From the NCBI RefSeq assembly GCF_900111825.1, contig NZ_FOJM01000003.1, positions 248,001-312,000 on the forward strand: a stretch of 64,000 bases of DNA, given 5' to 3'. This stretch comes from Pedobacter suwonensis (GTDB taxonomy: Bacteria; Bacteroidota; Bacteroidia; Sphingobacteriales; Sphingobacteriaceae). Below, one piece after another: positions 28,588 through 36,784 of this stretch. Made by a program: the position numbers and the translations under genes. Each line of letters starts with the position of its first letter. The stretch's first letter is position 1. The notes beneath the pieces were generated by a model. It did not search any database. It saw nothing but the letters and a program-made list of their open reading frames with translations, and was not told the origin of the DNA.

Positions 28588-28660
28588 GGAATTTTTGGAA
28601 TCTTTACGGGTTTCCGGAATTCCTTGGAATTTAAAAAGAATTCTTTAGAATCTTTGGAAT
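28588..28660. repeat. GGAAT/AGAAT motif repeated at about 10-bp phase
   Basis: The pentamer (G/A)GAAT occurs at 28588, 28597, 28616, 28626, 28637, 28647 and 28656. This is close to one per helical turn, with one position (near 28606) interrupted by TTACGGG. It lies just upstream of the leftward gene starting at 28556. It may be a multi-site binding region or bent DNA. Confidence 0.45.
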
Positions 28661-28844
28661 TATCTAAAAACTAGCAGTTTGAAGCTTGGATATTTGTCTC
28701 AACAATTAATTCAAGCGACGATTCAAACAATAATCCAGCAAAGAACTAAATGTTAAAAACGAGTAGAAATCGCGGTTGTGAATAGCCGGTTTGGGAAGCA
28801 GTTATTGGCTCCCGCGACAGACACTCAATACTTCCCAAAAATTT

Positions 28845-28897
28845 CAGAAGGCCTTCTGATGAACATTCGCAGCATCCCCCACGCACGGGGCGTGGGG
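28845..28897. other. Two hairpins upstream of the small exported peptide gene
   Basis: CAGAAGGCCTTCTG (28845-28858) is a perfect 14-bp palindrome. CCCCACG/CGTGGGG (28877-28883 with 28891-28897) form a 7-bp GC stem. They lie 37-90 bases before the ATG at 28934 and could be an operator and a leader structure. No repetition of either is seen nearby. Confidence 0.4.
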
Positions 28898-28933
28898 AAC
28901 TGCCAGTACATCAACTTTTAAATTTTTGATAAG

Positions 28934-29143
28934 ATGTTTTTACCTCTTTTTATTGCCATATTACTTGGCCTGGCAACGCCTACAAATACAAATAACAATT
29001 GCGACCACAACGGTGGTACAGTAGTAAATGCTAATAATACCGACCCTAATAACCCTGGTGATCCGGGGACGGATCCTGGAAATGGTGATCCAGGTGATGA
29101 CACTGGTGGTGAGGGAAGTCATACCCCACCCAAAAACCCTTAG
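28934..29143 (+). CDS. Small exported GDPG-rich peptide
   Basis: The 69-residue frame starts with a short hydrophobic signal (MFLPLFIAILLGLA). It continues with a low-complexity, acidic Asn/Asp/Pro/Gly stretch (NNPGDPGTDPGNGDPGDD) and ends HTPPKNP. There is one Cys. It is followed by a very strong hairpin and then by a TPR histidine kinase, so it may be a secreted ligand or leader peptide for that sensor. I cannot assign a family. The signal-plus-linker layout argues against a random frame. Confidence 0.55.
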   Translation: MFLPLFIAILLGLATPTNTNNNCDHNGGTVVNANNTDPNNPGDPGTDPGNGDPGDDTGGEGSHTPPKNP

Positions 29144-29147
29144 TTTC

Positions 29148-29180
29148 AAGCAAATGGCGGTTTTAAACCGCCATTTGCTT
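29148..29180 (+). terminator. Perfect 16-bp hairpin, terminator or attenuator before the TCS
   Basis: AAGCAAATGGCGGTTT and AAACCGCCATTTGCTT are exact reverse complements around one central T. The hairpin starts 4 bases after the small peptide stop and ends 25 bases before the GTG start of the kinase. It is followed by ATATTT. If the kinase has no promoter of its own inside this gap, the hairpin would attenuate read-through into the two-component genes. Confidence 0.7.
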
Positions 29181-29205
29181 ATATTTGAAGTAAATTTCAA
29201 ATTTC

Positions 29206-30849
29206 GTGAAGAATTATCTAATAATCATTCTCTCAATTTTCATATCAACCTGTAATAAGGAAAGAAAAAACGAACACAGCAATAGGCAAGATGTTTATTT
29301 CTTAAAGGCTGAATCGCTTTATAATAAAAATAGTGATTCTGCTTTTTACTATTTCTATCGATTTACTACACTGAATAGGGATAGTTTACTTACTGGGCAG
29401 GCATTTTCTTACATGGCCCTTATACAATCAAATGCTGGAGACAACTACGGAGCTCAGGAGAGCTTAATACATTCACTTAAATATTTAAATAAAAATATAA
29501 AGGACCATTGGCTATCCATTGCAACTAATTACAATGAGCTTGGATTAACAAGTATGAATCTTAAAGATTATAAAACCGCTTTAGGCTATTTTAATAATGC
29601 CTTACCTTTTTATACTAACCTAAATTACCTATGTAGCGCTCTTAATAACAAGGCTTGGGCTTATAGAGAATTAGGGCAATATAATAAAGCAATTAAAATT
29701 TATAAATACATTCTAAACCAAAAAGTAGATACTACAGAATATGCCAGATTTCTTTCTAATTTTGAAAAAACAAAATGGCTACAAAATTCAAATTATAATG
29801 CTGGTCCTCAATTTCTAAAAGCACTACAGATTCGTAGCATTGAAAACGATCACTGGGGTCAAAATGCCAGTTATGCCCATCTTGCAGATTTTTATGAGAA
29901 GAAGATGCCAGACTCGGCACTAATATACGCTCAAAAAATGTATTTAACTGCAACGAAACTTAATAGTCCTGATGATCAACTTGAAGCCCTACAAAAACTT
30001 ATAAAACTAAGTCCTGCTAAAGAGACCAAATATTTTTTCAGCGTTTATGAAAAATTAAATGACAGTCTGCAAACCGCGCGTAGCGCTGCCAAAAACCAAT
30101 TTGCCCTGATCCGCTACGAAACCGAAAAAAGCAAAGCCGACAACCTTGTTTTGCAAAAAGACAATGATGGTAAACGATATCAAATCATCATTCTGGCATT
30201 CGGTATTGTTTTAATATCTGTTACCGGCACCGTTCTTTATAAAAAAAGAAAACAACGGATAGAGCTTCAGGCTCAAAACACCATCCGCGAAAATAAACTC
30301 AAAACCTCCCAAAAAGTGCATGATGTAGTGGCCAACGGACTGTATAAGATCATGAGCAAACTTGATAACCAGGAAACCCTAAAAAATAATCCGGTTATTA
30401 ACGAGATAGAAGAACTTTACGAACAATCGCGCGACCTCTCCTACGAGAAACCTAGACCTAAAAATCCTCATTTTCACGAAAAAATATTCGATCTTTTAAA
30501 ATCCTTCGCTTCCGAAAATACCAGGGTAATACTGGTAGGCAATTCCATTCAACTGTGGGAACAAGTTTCAGAACAGGCCAAAGAAGAAATACAACATATC
30601 CTTCAGGAACTGATGGTGAATATGAGCAAACATAGTCAGGCCAGTGATGTGGTGATCAGGTTTGAGCAGGCACAACAAAAAATAAACATTTCTTATACGG
30701 ATAATGGTATAGGCATTAGGGGTGGGGTGCAACCCAACAACGGACTTACCAATACGGGAACCCGTATTGAAGCAATTGGCGGTACCATTACCTTTGATAC
30801 CAAAGTTGAAAAGGGGCTTAAAATCCAAATCTCTTTTCCGGTTTCCTAA
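29206..30849 (+). CDS. TPR-containing sensor histidine kinase (HisKA_3/NarX-type)
   Basis: The 547-residue protein begins at a GTG (MKNYLIIILSIFIS-TC, a lipobox-like signal). It has about five tetratricopeptide repeats in the periplasmic part (for example AGDNYGAQESLIHSLKYL, LKDYKTALGYFNNALPFY, LGQYNKAIKIYKYIL). One membrane helix follows (IIILAFGIVLISVTGTVLY, near 325-345), then a phospho-acceptor region KVHDVVANGLYKI (His near 372) and an ATPase domain (ELMVNMSKHSQA, TDNGIG). It pairs with the regulator 11 bases downstream. Its position just before the operator-sharing island makes it a candidate controller of that island. Confidence 0.9.
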   Translation: MKNYLIIILSIFISTCNKERKNEHSNRQDVYFLKAESLYNKNSDSAFYYFYRFTTLNRDSLLTGQAFSYMALIQSNAGDNYGAQESLIHSLKYLNKNIKDHWLSIATNYNELGLTSMNLKDYKTALGYFNNALPFYTNLNYLCSALNNKAWAYRELGQYNKAIKIYKYILNQKVDTTEYARFLSNFEKTKWLQNSNYNAGPQFLKALQIRSIENDHWGQNASYAHLADFYEKKMPDSALIYAQKMYLTATKLNSPDDQLEALQKLIKLSPAKETKYFFSVYEKLNDSLQTARSAAKNQFALIRYETEKSKADNLVLQKDNDGKRYQIIILAFGIVLISVTGTVLYKKRKQRIELQAQNTIRENKLKTSQKVHDVVANGLYKIMSKLDNQETLKNNPVINEIEELYEQSRDLSYEKPRPKNPHFHEKIFDLLKSFASENTRVILVGNSIQLWEQVSEQAKEEIQHILQELMVNMSKHSQASDVVIRFEQAQQKINISYTDNGIGIRGGVQPNNGLTNTGTRIEAIGGTITFDTKVEKGLKIQISFPVS

Positions 30850-30860
30850 TTGTATTAAAT

Positions 30861-31526
30861 ATGTTTAAAAGAATACTCATTGCCGAAGATCAAGAAACAC
30901 AGAATATTTCGCTGCAAAAAACATTGGCCGAACTGGGCGCAGCAAAACCCGAATATGTTTATTATTGCGATGACGCCCTCACCTGGATAAAAAATGCGGT
31001 TAAAACAGAACAGCCCTATGATCTGCTGATTACCGATCTTTACTTTGAAGAAGACCATAATCGTCAAAAAATTACAGGAGGCACCGAACTCATCAAAGCG
31101 GCGAAAGAAGTACAGCCTGATTTAAAAATACTGGTATTTTCTGGCGAAAGTAAAACGGCGGTTATCGACATGTTATTCAAGGAAATGAATATTGACGGCT
31201 ATGTGCGCAAAGCCCGCCATGATGGTCAATACCTCAAGCTGGCCATTAATGCCATCCATAACCATAAGAAATACCTTTCACCCGATTTAAAACTCGCACG
31301 AAAAGAAAATAATTCTCACGATTTTACAGATTTAGATATTGCCATTATTTCCCAACTCGTGGAAGGAACACCTCAAAAAAATATTCCTTATTACCTGCAG
31401 GAGAACAACATTAAACCATCTGGACTGAGCAGCATTGAAAAACGTCTTAACTTAATGAAAGAGGTATTGGGTTTCTCTAAAAACGAACAGCTGATCGCTT
31501 ATTGTAAAGACGTAGGGATTATTTAG
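30861..31526 (+). CDS. Response regulator with C-terminal HTH
   Basis: The 221-residue protein has a receiver domain (ILIAEDQETQN; Asp59 in YDLLITDLYF; SGESKTAV; a Lys in GYVRKARHDG at the usual place). The C-terminal region of about 70 residues (FTDLDIAIISQLVEGTPQKNIPYYL) resembles a LuxR/NarL-type helix-turn-helix but is divergent. It is the partner of the TPR kinase. A candidate target is the inverted repeat TTACGG-N4-CCGTAA found three times in the next 18 kb. That link is inference. Confidence 0.88.
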   Translation: MFKRILIAEDQETQNISLQKTLAELGAAKPEYVYYCDDALTWIKNAVKTEQPYDLLITDLYFEEDHNRQKITGGTELIKAAKEVQPDLKILVFSGESKTAVIDMLFKEMNIDGYVRKARHDGQYLKLAINAIHNHKKYLSPDLKLARKENNSHDFTDLDIAIISQLVEGTPQKNIPYYLQENNIKPSGLSSIEKRLNLMKEVLGFSKNEQLIAYCKDVGII

Positions 31527-31794
31527 GATTTTGCCGGGCGGTAAGCGTTTGCGGTCAATTGATCAAAAAGCGCTGAGTCCATAGTCCCGGGCCAGCTATA
31601 GCGTAGCGGATTCGAATAGCCGCTTAATACTCAAGGGGGACTAAAACCCCGATATCGTCACCCTGAACTCGTTTCAGGGTCTTTCATGACGATCCTTAGC
31701 CGAAAATCTGTGACTAAGAAGAATGCGATCACCATCAATTCACCGCATTCAACAATTAACCTGTTAAACCAATCGAAACCTGTAACAAACTCTG
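31527..31794. other. Intergenic region with a hairpin
   Basis: No frame here looks like a gene. ACCCTGAA/TTCAGGGT (31660-31680) forms an 8-bp stem, and flanking ATCGTCA and TGACGAT can extend it. This type of CCCTGAA-TTCAGGG element looks like dispersed intergenic sequence and may end transcription of the two-component genes. Confidence 0.5.
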
Positions 31795-31839
31795 CTACGG
31801 TTTCCCGTAAGAATAATATCTTCAGTCGCTTTACTTTTG
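31795..31839 (+). promoter_or_regulatory. Composite promoter/operator, site A
   Basis: CTACGG-TTTC-CCGTAA (31795-31810) is followed after exactly 21 bases by TACTTTTG (31832-31839), a perfect match to the Bacteroidota -7 element TAnnTTTG. The inverted repeat takes the place of the -33 element, which points to an activator-dependent promoter. ATG of the HSDR_N gene lies 26 bases further. The same arrangement occurs at 33287 and 49237 (minus strand). Confidence 0.75.
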
Positions 31840-31865
31840 ATCAACAAACCAAAAGCCAAGCTTAA

Positions 31866-32930
31866 ATGGATCTTAAATTAAAGTTAGAACAACTCCACCA
31901 GCGGGTGGTAGGATTAAAAGATCAGATTAATACCGAAGAGGCTACGAAAAATGCATTTGTGATGCCATTTATTCAAATCCTGGGTTACGATATTTTTAAT
32001 CCGACAGAAGTTATACCCGAACACATCTGCGATATCGGCACCAAGAAAGGCGAAAAAGTAGATTACGTCATCCGAAAAAATAACGAACCTATCCTCATTT
32101 TCGAATGCAAACATTGGAAAGAAAATGCCGATGCCCACAACTCCCAGTTGCACCGCTACTACCATGTTTCTAAAGCACGCTTTGGCGTGTTAACCAATGG
32201 CACAATTTATAATTTTTACGCCGATCTGGAAAAGCCGAATATCATGGATGAAAAACCATTCTTAACCATCGATATTGAAGACCTGAAAGATAATGCCATT
32301 AAAATCCTGGAAAGTTTTACCAAGAACGAATACAACTTAGAGAACATCCTCGATTCGGCCGAAGGTTTAAAATACATCAAAGCCATTAGAAAGGAGTTTG
32401 AAAAGGAAACAGACAGCCCTTCTGATGAAATGGTAAAACTATTGGTGAACCGGTTTTTTAACAAACCATTAACTGCCAACCGGATGATTGTCTTTAAAGA
32501 ATATACTAAAAAAGCCCTCACCATTTCCATTAATGAATCCATCAGCGACCGTTTAAAATCGGCACTAAACATTAATGAGAAAATAGAAAAAAAGGAAGAC
32601 GATAAAGCGGTACCTGGTATAGAAGATGCCGATACTTCCAAAATTGTAACTACCGAAGAAGAACTGGAAGCTTTCCAGATTGTGAAAGCCATATTACGCG
32701 AAAAAATTCCTGCAGGCCGCATTGCAGCGCGTGATACTCAATCCTATTTTGGGGTATTGTTGGATGATAATAACCGCAAACCGATCTGCAGGTTCCACTT
32801 TAATACGGCCAATAAATACCTCGAAACTTTCCAGAACGGCAAGGATGCCGGTGACAAAAAACAGTTGTTTAATCTCGACGAACTTTACGATTACCGGGCT
32901 CAATTGCATCAAACTTTAGAAAATTATTAA
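31866..32930 (+). CDS. Solo type I restriction enzyme R-like N-terminal domain protein (HSDR_N, PD-(D/E)XK)
   Basis: The first 150 residues match the HSDR_N nuclease domain: Glu near 24-25 (INTEEATKNAFV), Asp66 in KVDYVI, Glu80 and Lys82 in ILIFECK, then LTNG and FYADLE. These are the PD-(D/E)XK catalytic residues. The remaining 200 residues are helical and end with a second small domain (LREKIPAGRIAARDTQSYFG to the C-terminus, containing RFHFNT). No helicase, modification or specificity subunit is nearby, so it is not part of a classical restriction system. Its promoter is shared in structure with the TerD/tubulin operon, suggesting a stress or defence role. Confidence 0.85.
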   Translation: MDLKLKLEQLHQRVVGLKDQINTEEATKNAFVMPFIQILGYDIFNPTEVIPEHICDIGTKKGEKVDYVIRKNNEPILIFECKHWKENADAHNSQLHRYYHVSKARFGVLTNGTIYNFYADLEKPNIMDEKPFLTIDIEDLKDNAIKILESFTKNEYNLENILDSAEGLKYIKAIRKEFEKETDSPSDEMVKLLVNRFFNKPLTANRMIVFKEYTKKALTISINESISDRLKSALNINEKIEKKEDDKAVPGIEDADTSKIVTTEEELEAFQIVKAILREKIPAGRIAARDTQSYFGVLLDDNNRKPICRFHFNTANKYLETFQNGKDAGDKKQLFNLDELYDYRAQLHQTLENY

Positions 32931-33286
32931 TTAGCTATCTCTCTCTCACAAAATGCTGGGGTTGCTCCATGGCCTGTATTGGGAGCAGGCGGAGCAGCCT
33001 CTCATTTTAATTATGCAAACGCTCAGCTTGATTTTCATCCCGGGGGGATAACCATTTCATAAAATCAATGTAAATAACACGATTTTAAAAAGTGCATAAT
33101 GTCGTGATATCGCCATCCCGACCGCAGCGGAGCGATCTTTTAATTTTGATTTCAAAAACCTAATCTTCACGCCAGTAAGGGCAGCACTTTGCATGGGTCC
33201 GGTCGAGGGTGACCATTCCATTGCAGTTTATCAGTGCTAGCGGACTGGTATCCAATTTTTTATACATGAAATAATAGTTTTTATCG
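32931..33286. other. Intergenic region, nothing recognised
   Basis: About 350 bases without a plausible gene. They contain noncoding dispersed-sequence words such as GACCGCAGCGGAGCGATC and GGTCGAGGGTGACC. I see no RNA gene or complete repeat unit. Confidence 0.5.
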
Positions 33287-33331
33287 TTACGGTTTCCCGT
33301 AAGGTTACGGGATTGAACATGTATACTTTTG
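33287..33331 (+). promoter_or_regulatory. Composite promoter/operator, site B
   Basis: TTACGG-TTTC-CCGTAA (33287-33302) lies exactly 21 bases before TACTTTTG (33324-33331). The first gene starts 27 bases later at 33359. It is identical in layout to sites A and C. A second partial TTACGGG at 33305 directly follows the repeat. Confidence 0.78.
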
Positions 33332-33358
33332 AATTATAAACTTAAAACAAAACTTGTT

Positions 33359-33598
33359 ATGGAATACAAAGTAGTGCCATTTACCGCAACATTGAATCAA
33401 AAAAATGAAACTACAACTGCGGTTGCCAGTCAATTAGAAAACCTGATCAAACAATTTACTAATCAAGGCTGGGAATACATCAGACTGGAAAGTGTTTCAA
33501 CCTATGTACAGCCTGATCCAGGGTGTTTTGGCTTAGGCGCAAAACCTGGCTATCTGGCTTCTTATCAAATGGTTGTCTTTATCAAAGGAGTAATATGA
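33359..33598 (+). CDS. DUF4177-like small protein
   Basis: The 79-residue protein reads MEYKVVPFTATLNQKN, LIKQFTNQGWEYIRLESVST and a C-terminal YQMVVFIKG. This matches the short DUF4177-type pattern (a beta strand, a helix, GWE, beta strands). I start it at the ATG at 33359. A TTG ten codons upstream would overlap the -7 element of the promoter and is rejected. Its stop overlaps the next ATG (ATGA). Function unknown. Confidence 0.75.
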   Translation: MEYKVVPFTATLNQKNETTTAVASQLENLIKQFTNQGWEYIRLESVSTYVQPDPGCFGLGAKPGYLASYQMVVFIKGVI

Positions 33599-33882
33599 AG
33601 ATAATCTTACTTCTGGCTATTAAGATTTACTGGGCAATATTCCCTAAAGATAAAAGACGGAAATGCATTTTCAGATTAAGTTGCTCTAAGCATGTTTATC
33701 AGGTTACAAACCAAGCAGGCCTGCTCGAAGGACTTAAAGCATTAAAGTATCGATATAAAAATTGCAGAAACGGGTTCCATATTTTCGAAAATCATATCAA
33801 TGGTAGTAAAATGATGATTTTACCTAATGGTCAATTGCTTGGAGAAAATGAAATTGCAAGTAGGTTTTCTTCTGAAGCTTAG
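33595..33882 (+). CDS. YidD-like small membrane-associated protein
   Basis: The 95-residue frame starts at an ATG overlapping the previous stop by 4 bases. It has a hydrophobic N-terminus (MKIILLLAIKIYWAIFP) and a YidD-like core: KCIFRLSCSKHVYQVTNQAGLLEGLKALKYRYKNC mirrors the family pattern CRFxPSCSxYA-GxxKG-KR-RC. YidD assists insertion of membrane proteins and is normally encoded beside rpmH/rnpA/yidC. Here it sits in an accessory operon, and its C-terminal half differs (FHIFENHINGSKMMILP). A specialised membrane-insertion role is an inference. Confidence 0.72.
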   Translation: MKIILLLAIKIYWAIFPKDKRRKCIFRLSCSKHVYQVTNQAGLLEGLKALKYRYKNCRNGFHIFENHINGSKMMILPNGQLLGENEIASRFSSEA

Positions 33883-33926
33883 CTCTAGTCTCCAAAAATT
33901 AATTGAATTCCTATACTTTTTCATCA

Positions 33927-34319
33927 ATGAAATCATTCCTGATCATTTGCTCAATCTGCTGCTTCGTGGCAATATTAAAGTTGCCCATTGAATATTATAT
34001 CTTTTTAAGAACAATGGTTTCGTTGGGTGCCGTACTGCTCATTTACCACTGGATCAAGCAAAAAAATTATGCTTTGGCAATTGTCTTTGCGCTGATACTC
34101 TTTCTTTTTAATCCCGTTGCTCCCTTTTACCTGCATCGAAAAAGCATTTGGATCCCATTGGATATCATCACCGGATTATTGTTTTTAATTATTGCCTTTT
34201 ATAAGAAAAGTGAATCTGCAAAACCAGAAGAAAAACCAACTGAAATTTTACCTGCTCAAAAAACATACTCCAGAGACCGTATCGTTTCGGAAAAAAGAAA
34301 TACCATAATCACATCATAA
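33927..34319 (+). CDS. Small four-helix membrane protein (DUF6804-like)
   Basis: The 130-residue protein has several membrane helices in a row (FLIICSICCFVAIL, FLRTMVSLGAVLLIYHWI, YALAIVFALILFLFNPVAPFYL, IPLDIITGLLFLIIAFY) and a basic C-terminal tail. The FNPVAPFYLHRKSIWIPLD motif is typical of the small membrane family DUF6804. I start it at ATG 33927; a TTG eight codons upstream is less likely. It is the third gene after operator site B. Confidence 0.7.
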   Translation: MKSFLIICSICCFVAILKLPIEYYIFLRTMVSLGAVLLIYHWIKQKNYALAIVFALILFLFNPVAPFYLHRKSIWIPLDIITGLLFLIIAFYKKSESAKPEEKPTEILPAQKTYSRDRIVSEKRNTIITS

Positions 34320-34340
34320 ATCAAACTAAACATTACTGTT

Positions 34341-35663
34341 ATGATTGCTCAAATAGAAGAATTGTTTCGTTCAAAAACGGATAGTCAGCCTCAAAATAAC
34401 CAGATTCAAAATCCAAGTATTGATGATGGGGATGATGTAAGAAAAAGAACTTACCACGAGGCCGGTTTCAGAGATGGATCGAGAAATAGTGGAAGCCCAC
34501 TTGCCCTATCCATTTGCTTAAATGCCATTTATGCCAGGTTTCAAAATGAAGAAAAAGAGCTAATAGAAAAACAACAGCTGGCTAAAGAGCCCTATATTAA
34601 CGAGCAGAAAACTAAAGAAACTGAAATAAAGACGCTGGCCATCAGCAAAGAAAATAAAGAACAACAAATCAACAAGTTAGAATCCGATATCAGAACAGTA
34701 AAGGATAATATCGAAGAGCTAAAATTCGAAATCAACGACCTGCCCCGGAATCCGGAAAAATATCATATTAGTGCTTCAAAAGGTGCGTCAAGTAAATTCT
34801 GGATTGGGTTGATCATCCTGATTCCTTTAAGCCTGTATTTATTTACTTTTTATATCTCCACTTCTTATTCTGCTTTTTTTAAACCCTTTGATGCCAATAG
34901 TACCATCATTATGAATGTGCTTGATTCGAAAGCTTTTGAAAAGGCCTGGCATGATGGCTCCCTCGAAGGTGCTTTTGTAACTTTTATTCCTTTTGTGTTT
35001 TTGGGGCTTGGATATTTGATCCATATGTTTGGAGAAGTTAAAAGTATAGGTAATTACATTAAGATAGCAGCGCTTTTACTCACAACCTTTGTTTTTGATG
35101 CCATTTTAGCTTATCAGATTGAGGAAAAGATTTATGAGCTAACCAAAACTTTTAATACGCCAGATTTTAATCTCCCCATTGCCTTTGGGAGGATCCAGTT
35201 CTGGGGAATCATCTTTGCCGGTTTCGTTGTGTACCTTATTTGGGGCGTGGTGTTCGATTTTATCATGAAAGAACATCGCGAGAAAGACAAAATTAAACAT
35301 GAGCAGCTCCGCAGAAAAAAAGACATACAGATCCATCAGGATAGGATAAGCGATATTGAAATTCAAAAAGCGAAATTGACAGAAGAACTCAATAAATTCA
35401 AGACAGATTCAATTGCAGCTCAGGAACGTGTTAAAGCACTTCAAAATATTATTGATGCGGTAATTATTCCCACGAAGGAGTATGTGCTTTATGCTTCAGA
35501 ATACATGAAAGGTTGGATTACGTTTGTTAGTGAAAAACTCCATATTTCAATGCATGAAAAAATAGTTCTTCAAACTGAGTGCATTACCTGCTACCATGAG
35601 AACCTCAAAAGCGTAGGAGCTAGCGAAGATTCGCAGAATTCTGTTTACGTCACTACTTTATAA
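34341..35663 (+). CDS. Coiled-coil, four-TM membrane protein of unknown function
   Basis: The 440-residue protein starts with a soluble region carrying YHEAGFRDGSRNSGSP. A long coiled coil follows (about 70-140, rich in KETEIKTLAISKENKEQQ heptads), then membrane helices near 152-174, 210-230, 238-258 and 287-308. A second coiled coil covers about 310-375, before a C-terminal helical domain. I do not recognise a family. The layout (two cytoplasmic coiled coils around a compact membrane unit) suggests a scaffold or channel. It is 10 bases from the exported vWA-like protein gene, so the two probably act together across the inner membrane. Confidence 0.75.
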   Translation: MIAQIEELFRSKTDSQPQNNQIQNPSIDDGDDVRKRTYHEAGFRDGSRNSGSPLALSICLNAIYARFQNEEKELIEKQQLAKEPYINEQKTKETEIKTLAISKENKEQQINKLESDIRTVKDNIEELKFEINDLPRNPEKYHISASKGASSKFWIGLIILIPLSLYLFTFYISTSYSAFFKPFDANSTIIMNVLDSKAFEKAWHDGSLEGAFVTFIPFVFLGLGYLIHMFGEVKSIGNYIKIAALLLTTFVFDAILAYQIEEKIYELTKTFNTPDFNLPIAFGRIQFWGIIFAGFVVYLIWGVVFDFIMKEHREKDKIKHEQLRRKKDIQIHQDRISDIEIQKAKLTEELNKFKTDSIAAQERVKALQNIIDAVIIPTKEYVLYASEYMKGWITFVSEKLHISMHEKIVLQTECITCYHENLKSVGASEDSQNSVYVTTL

Positions 35664-35673
35664 ATCCGCTAAC

Positions 35674-36516
35674 ATGAAAAGAAAATTACAAAGCCTATTG
35701 CTGATCTTTTTGATCACCAATATCTTCTCTAAAGATGTTAAAGCACAAAACCTCAACATTAGCTTTTTATTGGATCTATCAGACCGGATCGACCCTAAAA
35801 AAAATCCGGGTATTTACCAACGTGATCTGCAATATATCAAATCAGTACAAAAAGCATTCACTAACCATGTAAAGGGAAAAAAGATGCGGCTACTAAAAGA
35901 CCAGATGCAGGTTTTTTTTAACCCTTTACCTAATATTGAAAATATAAATCGGCTCAGTGAAGAATTAAAGGTTGGTTTTTGCCCGCAAAGCAATAAAAAT
36001 GATTTCCTGAAAATAGATAAACTGTATACCGAAAACCTTACAAAAATTTATCAGAGGGCTATTAAAGACCATAATTATGTTGGCTCCGATATATGGAAGT
36101 TTTTTAAAAACAACGTACAGTTATATTGTATCAAACCTGAACATCGGAACATTCTGGTGATACTTACGGACGGTTATATGTACCACAAAGCCAGCATAAT
36201 GCAGGTAGAAGGAAAAAGTTCTTACATCACGCCGCAATATCTAGCTTCGAAAAAGCTTACCTCGGCTGGTTACGCCACCATCATGAGGAAAAACAAGTTT
36301 GGTTTTATTACTTTCCCTTATAACTTAAAAGATCTCGAAATCCTGGTACTGGGCATTAATCCATCCCCAGGTAACCCTTATGAGGAAGACGTCATTAAAC
36401 AATACTGGGGTGATTGGTTTAAGACGATGAAAGTAAAGAAATTTGATTTACTCACGACAGATCTGCCGGCTGCATTGGAACCAGTAATCAATAATTTCAT
36501 TCAGGGAAAGCTATAG
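35674..36516 (+). CDS. Exported vWA-like protein
   Basis: The 280-residue protein has a signal peptide (MKRKLQSLLLIFLITNIFSKDVKAQ) and then a vWA-like Rossmann pattern. A first strand carries the metal-site-like ISFLLDLSDRID (DxS), and a later strand reads NILVILTDGYM. The third serine of a full DxSxS MIDAS is replaced (DLSDR). It is co-transcribed with the coiled-coil membrane protein. A similar exported vWA-like lipoprotein heads the TerD/tubulin operon, which carries the same promoter. The two may be functional counterparts. Confidence 0.7.
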   Translation: MKRKLQSLLLIFLITNIFSKDVKAQNLNISFLLDLSDRIDPKKNPGIYQRDLQYIKSVQKAFTNHVKGKKMRLLKDQMQVFFNPLPNIENINRLSEELKVGFCPQSNKNDFLKIDKLYTENLTKIYQRAIKDHNYVGSDIWKFFKNNVQLYCIKPEHRNILVILTDGYMYHKASIMQVEGKSSYITPQYLASKKLTSAGYATIMRKNKFGFITFPYNLKDLEILVLGINPSPGNPYEEDVIKQYWGDWFKTMKVKKFDLLTTDLPAALEPVINNFIQGKL

Positions 36517-36574
36517 TGATTAACTATCCCTATATTCATAAGCCATTTACAAACAAACAACTAACCTCGACAGC

Positions 36575-36784
36575 ATGAAAACCCTCTCCCTAATCATCTT
36601 CTTCTTCGTAAACATTACCTGCAAGGAAAGCACAACGGTGTACATCTGCAACAGCCCTGGTGCTAAAAAATACCACAATAGCTCAAATTGTCGTGGTTTA
36701 AGTAATTGTACTTACAAAATTGTAAAAGTGGATATTGAACAAGCTAAAAAAGACGGCAAAACATTATGCGCCTGGGAAAAGTAG
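36575..36784 (+). CDS. Small exported Cys-rich protein beside nuclease
   Basis: The 69-residue protein has a short signal (MKTLSLIIFFFVNITC, possibly lipidated at Cys16). A compact motif YICNSPGAKKYHNSSNCRGLSNCTYKIVKV ends with TLCAWE. The spaced Cys and His residues look like a small metal-binding or disulfide-rich fold that is common beside surface nucleases in Bacteroidota. It overlaps the nuclease gene by 19 bases. Confidence 0.7.
   Translation: MKTLSLIIFFFVNITCKESTTVYICNSPGAKKYHNSSNCRGLSNCTYKIVKVDIEQAKKDGKTLCAWEK

Noticed and set aside
28604..28619. TTACGGGTTTCCGGAA as a fourth copy of the shared operator
   Set aside because: Its arms are not exact, and no TAnnTTTG lies 21 bases away on either strand.
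28872..28900. CCCCACGCACGGGGCGTGGGGAA, looking like a CRISPR repeat half
   Set aside because: Only one copy in the window, no spacers and no cas genes. It is a single GC hairpin.
33523..33594. Upstream extension of the YidD-like frame
   Set aside because: It overlaps the DUF4177-like gene in another frame. The ATG at 33595 with ATGA overlap is the better start.
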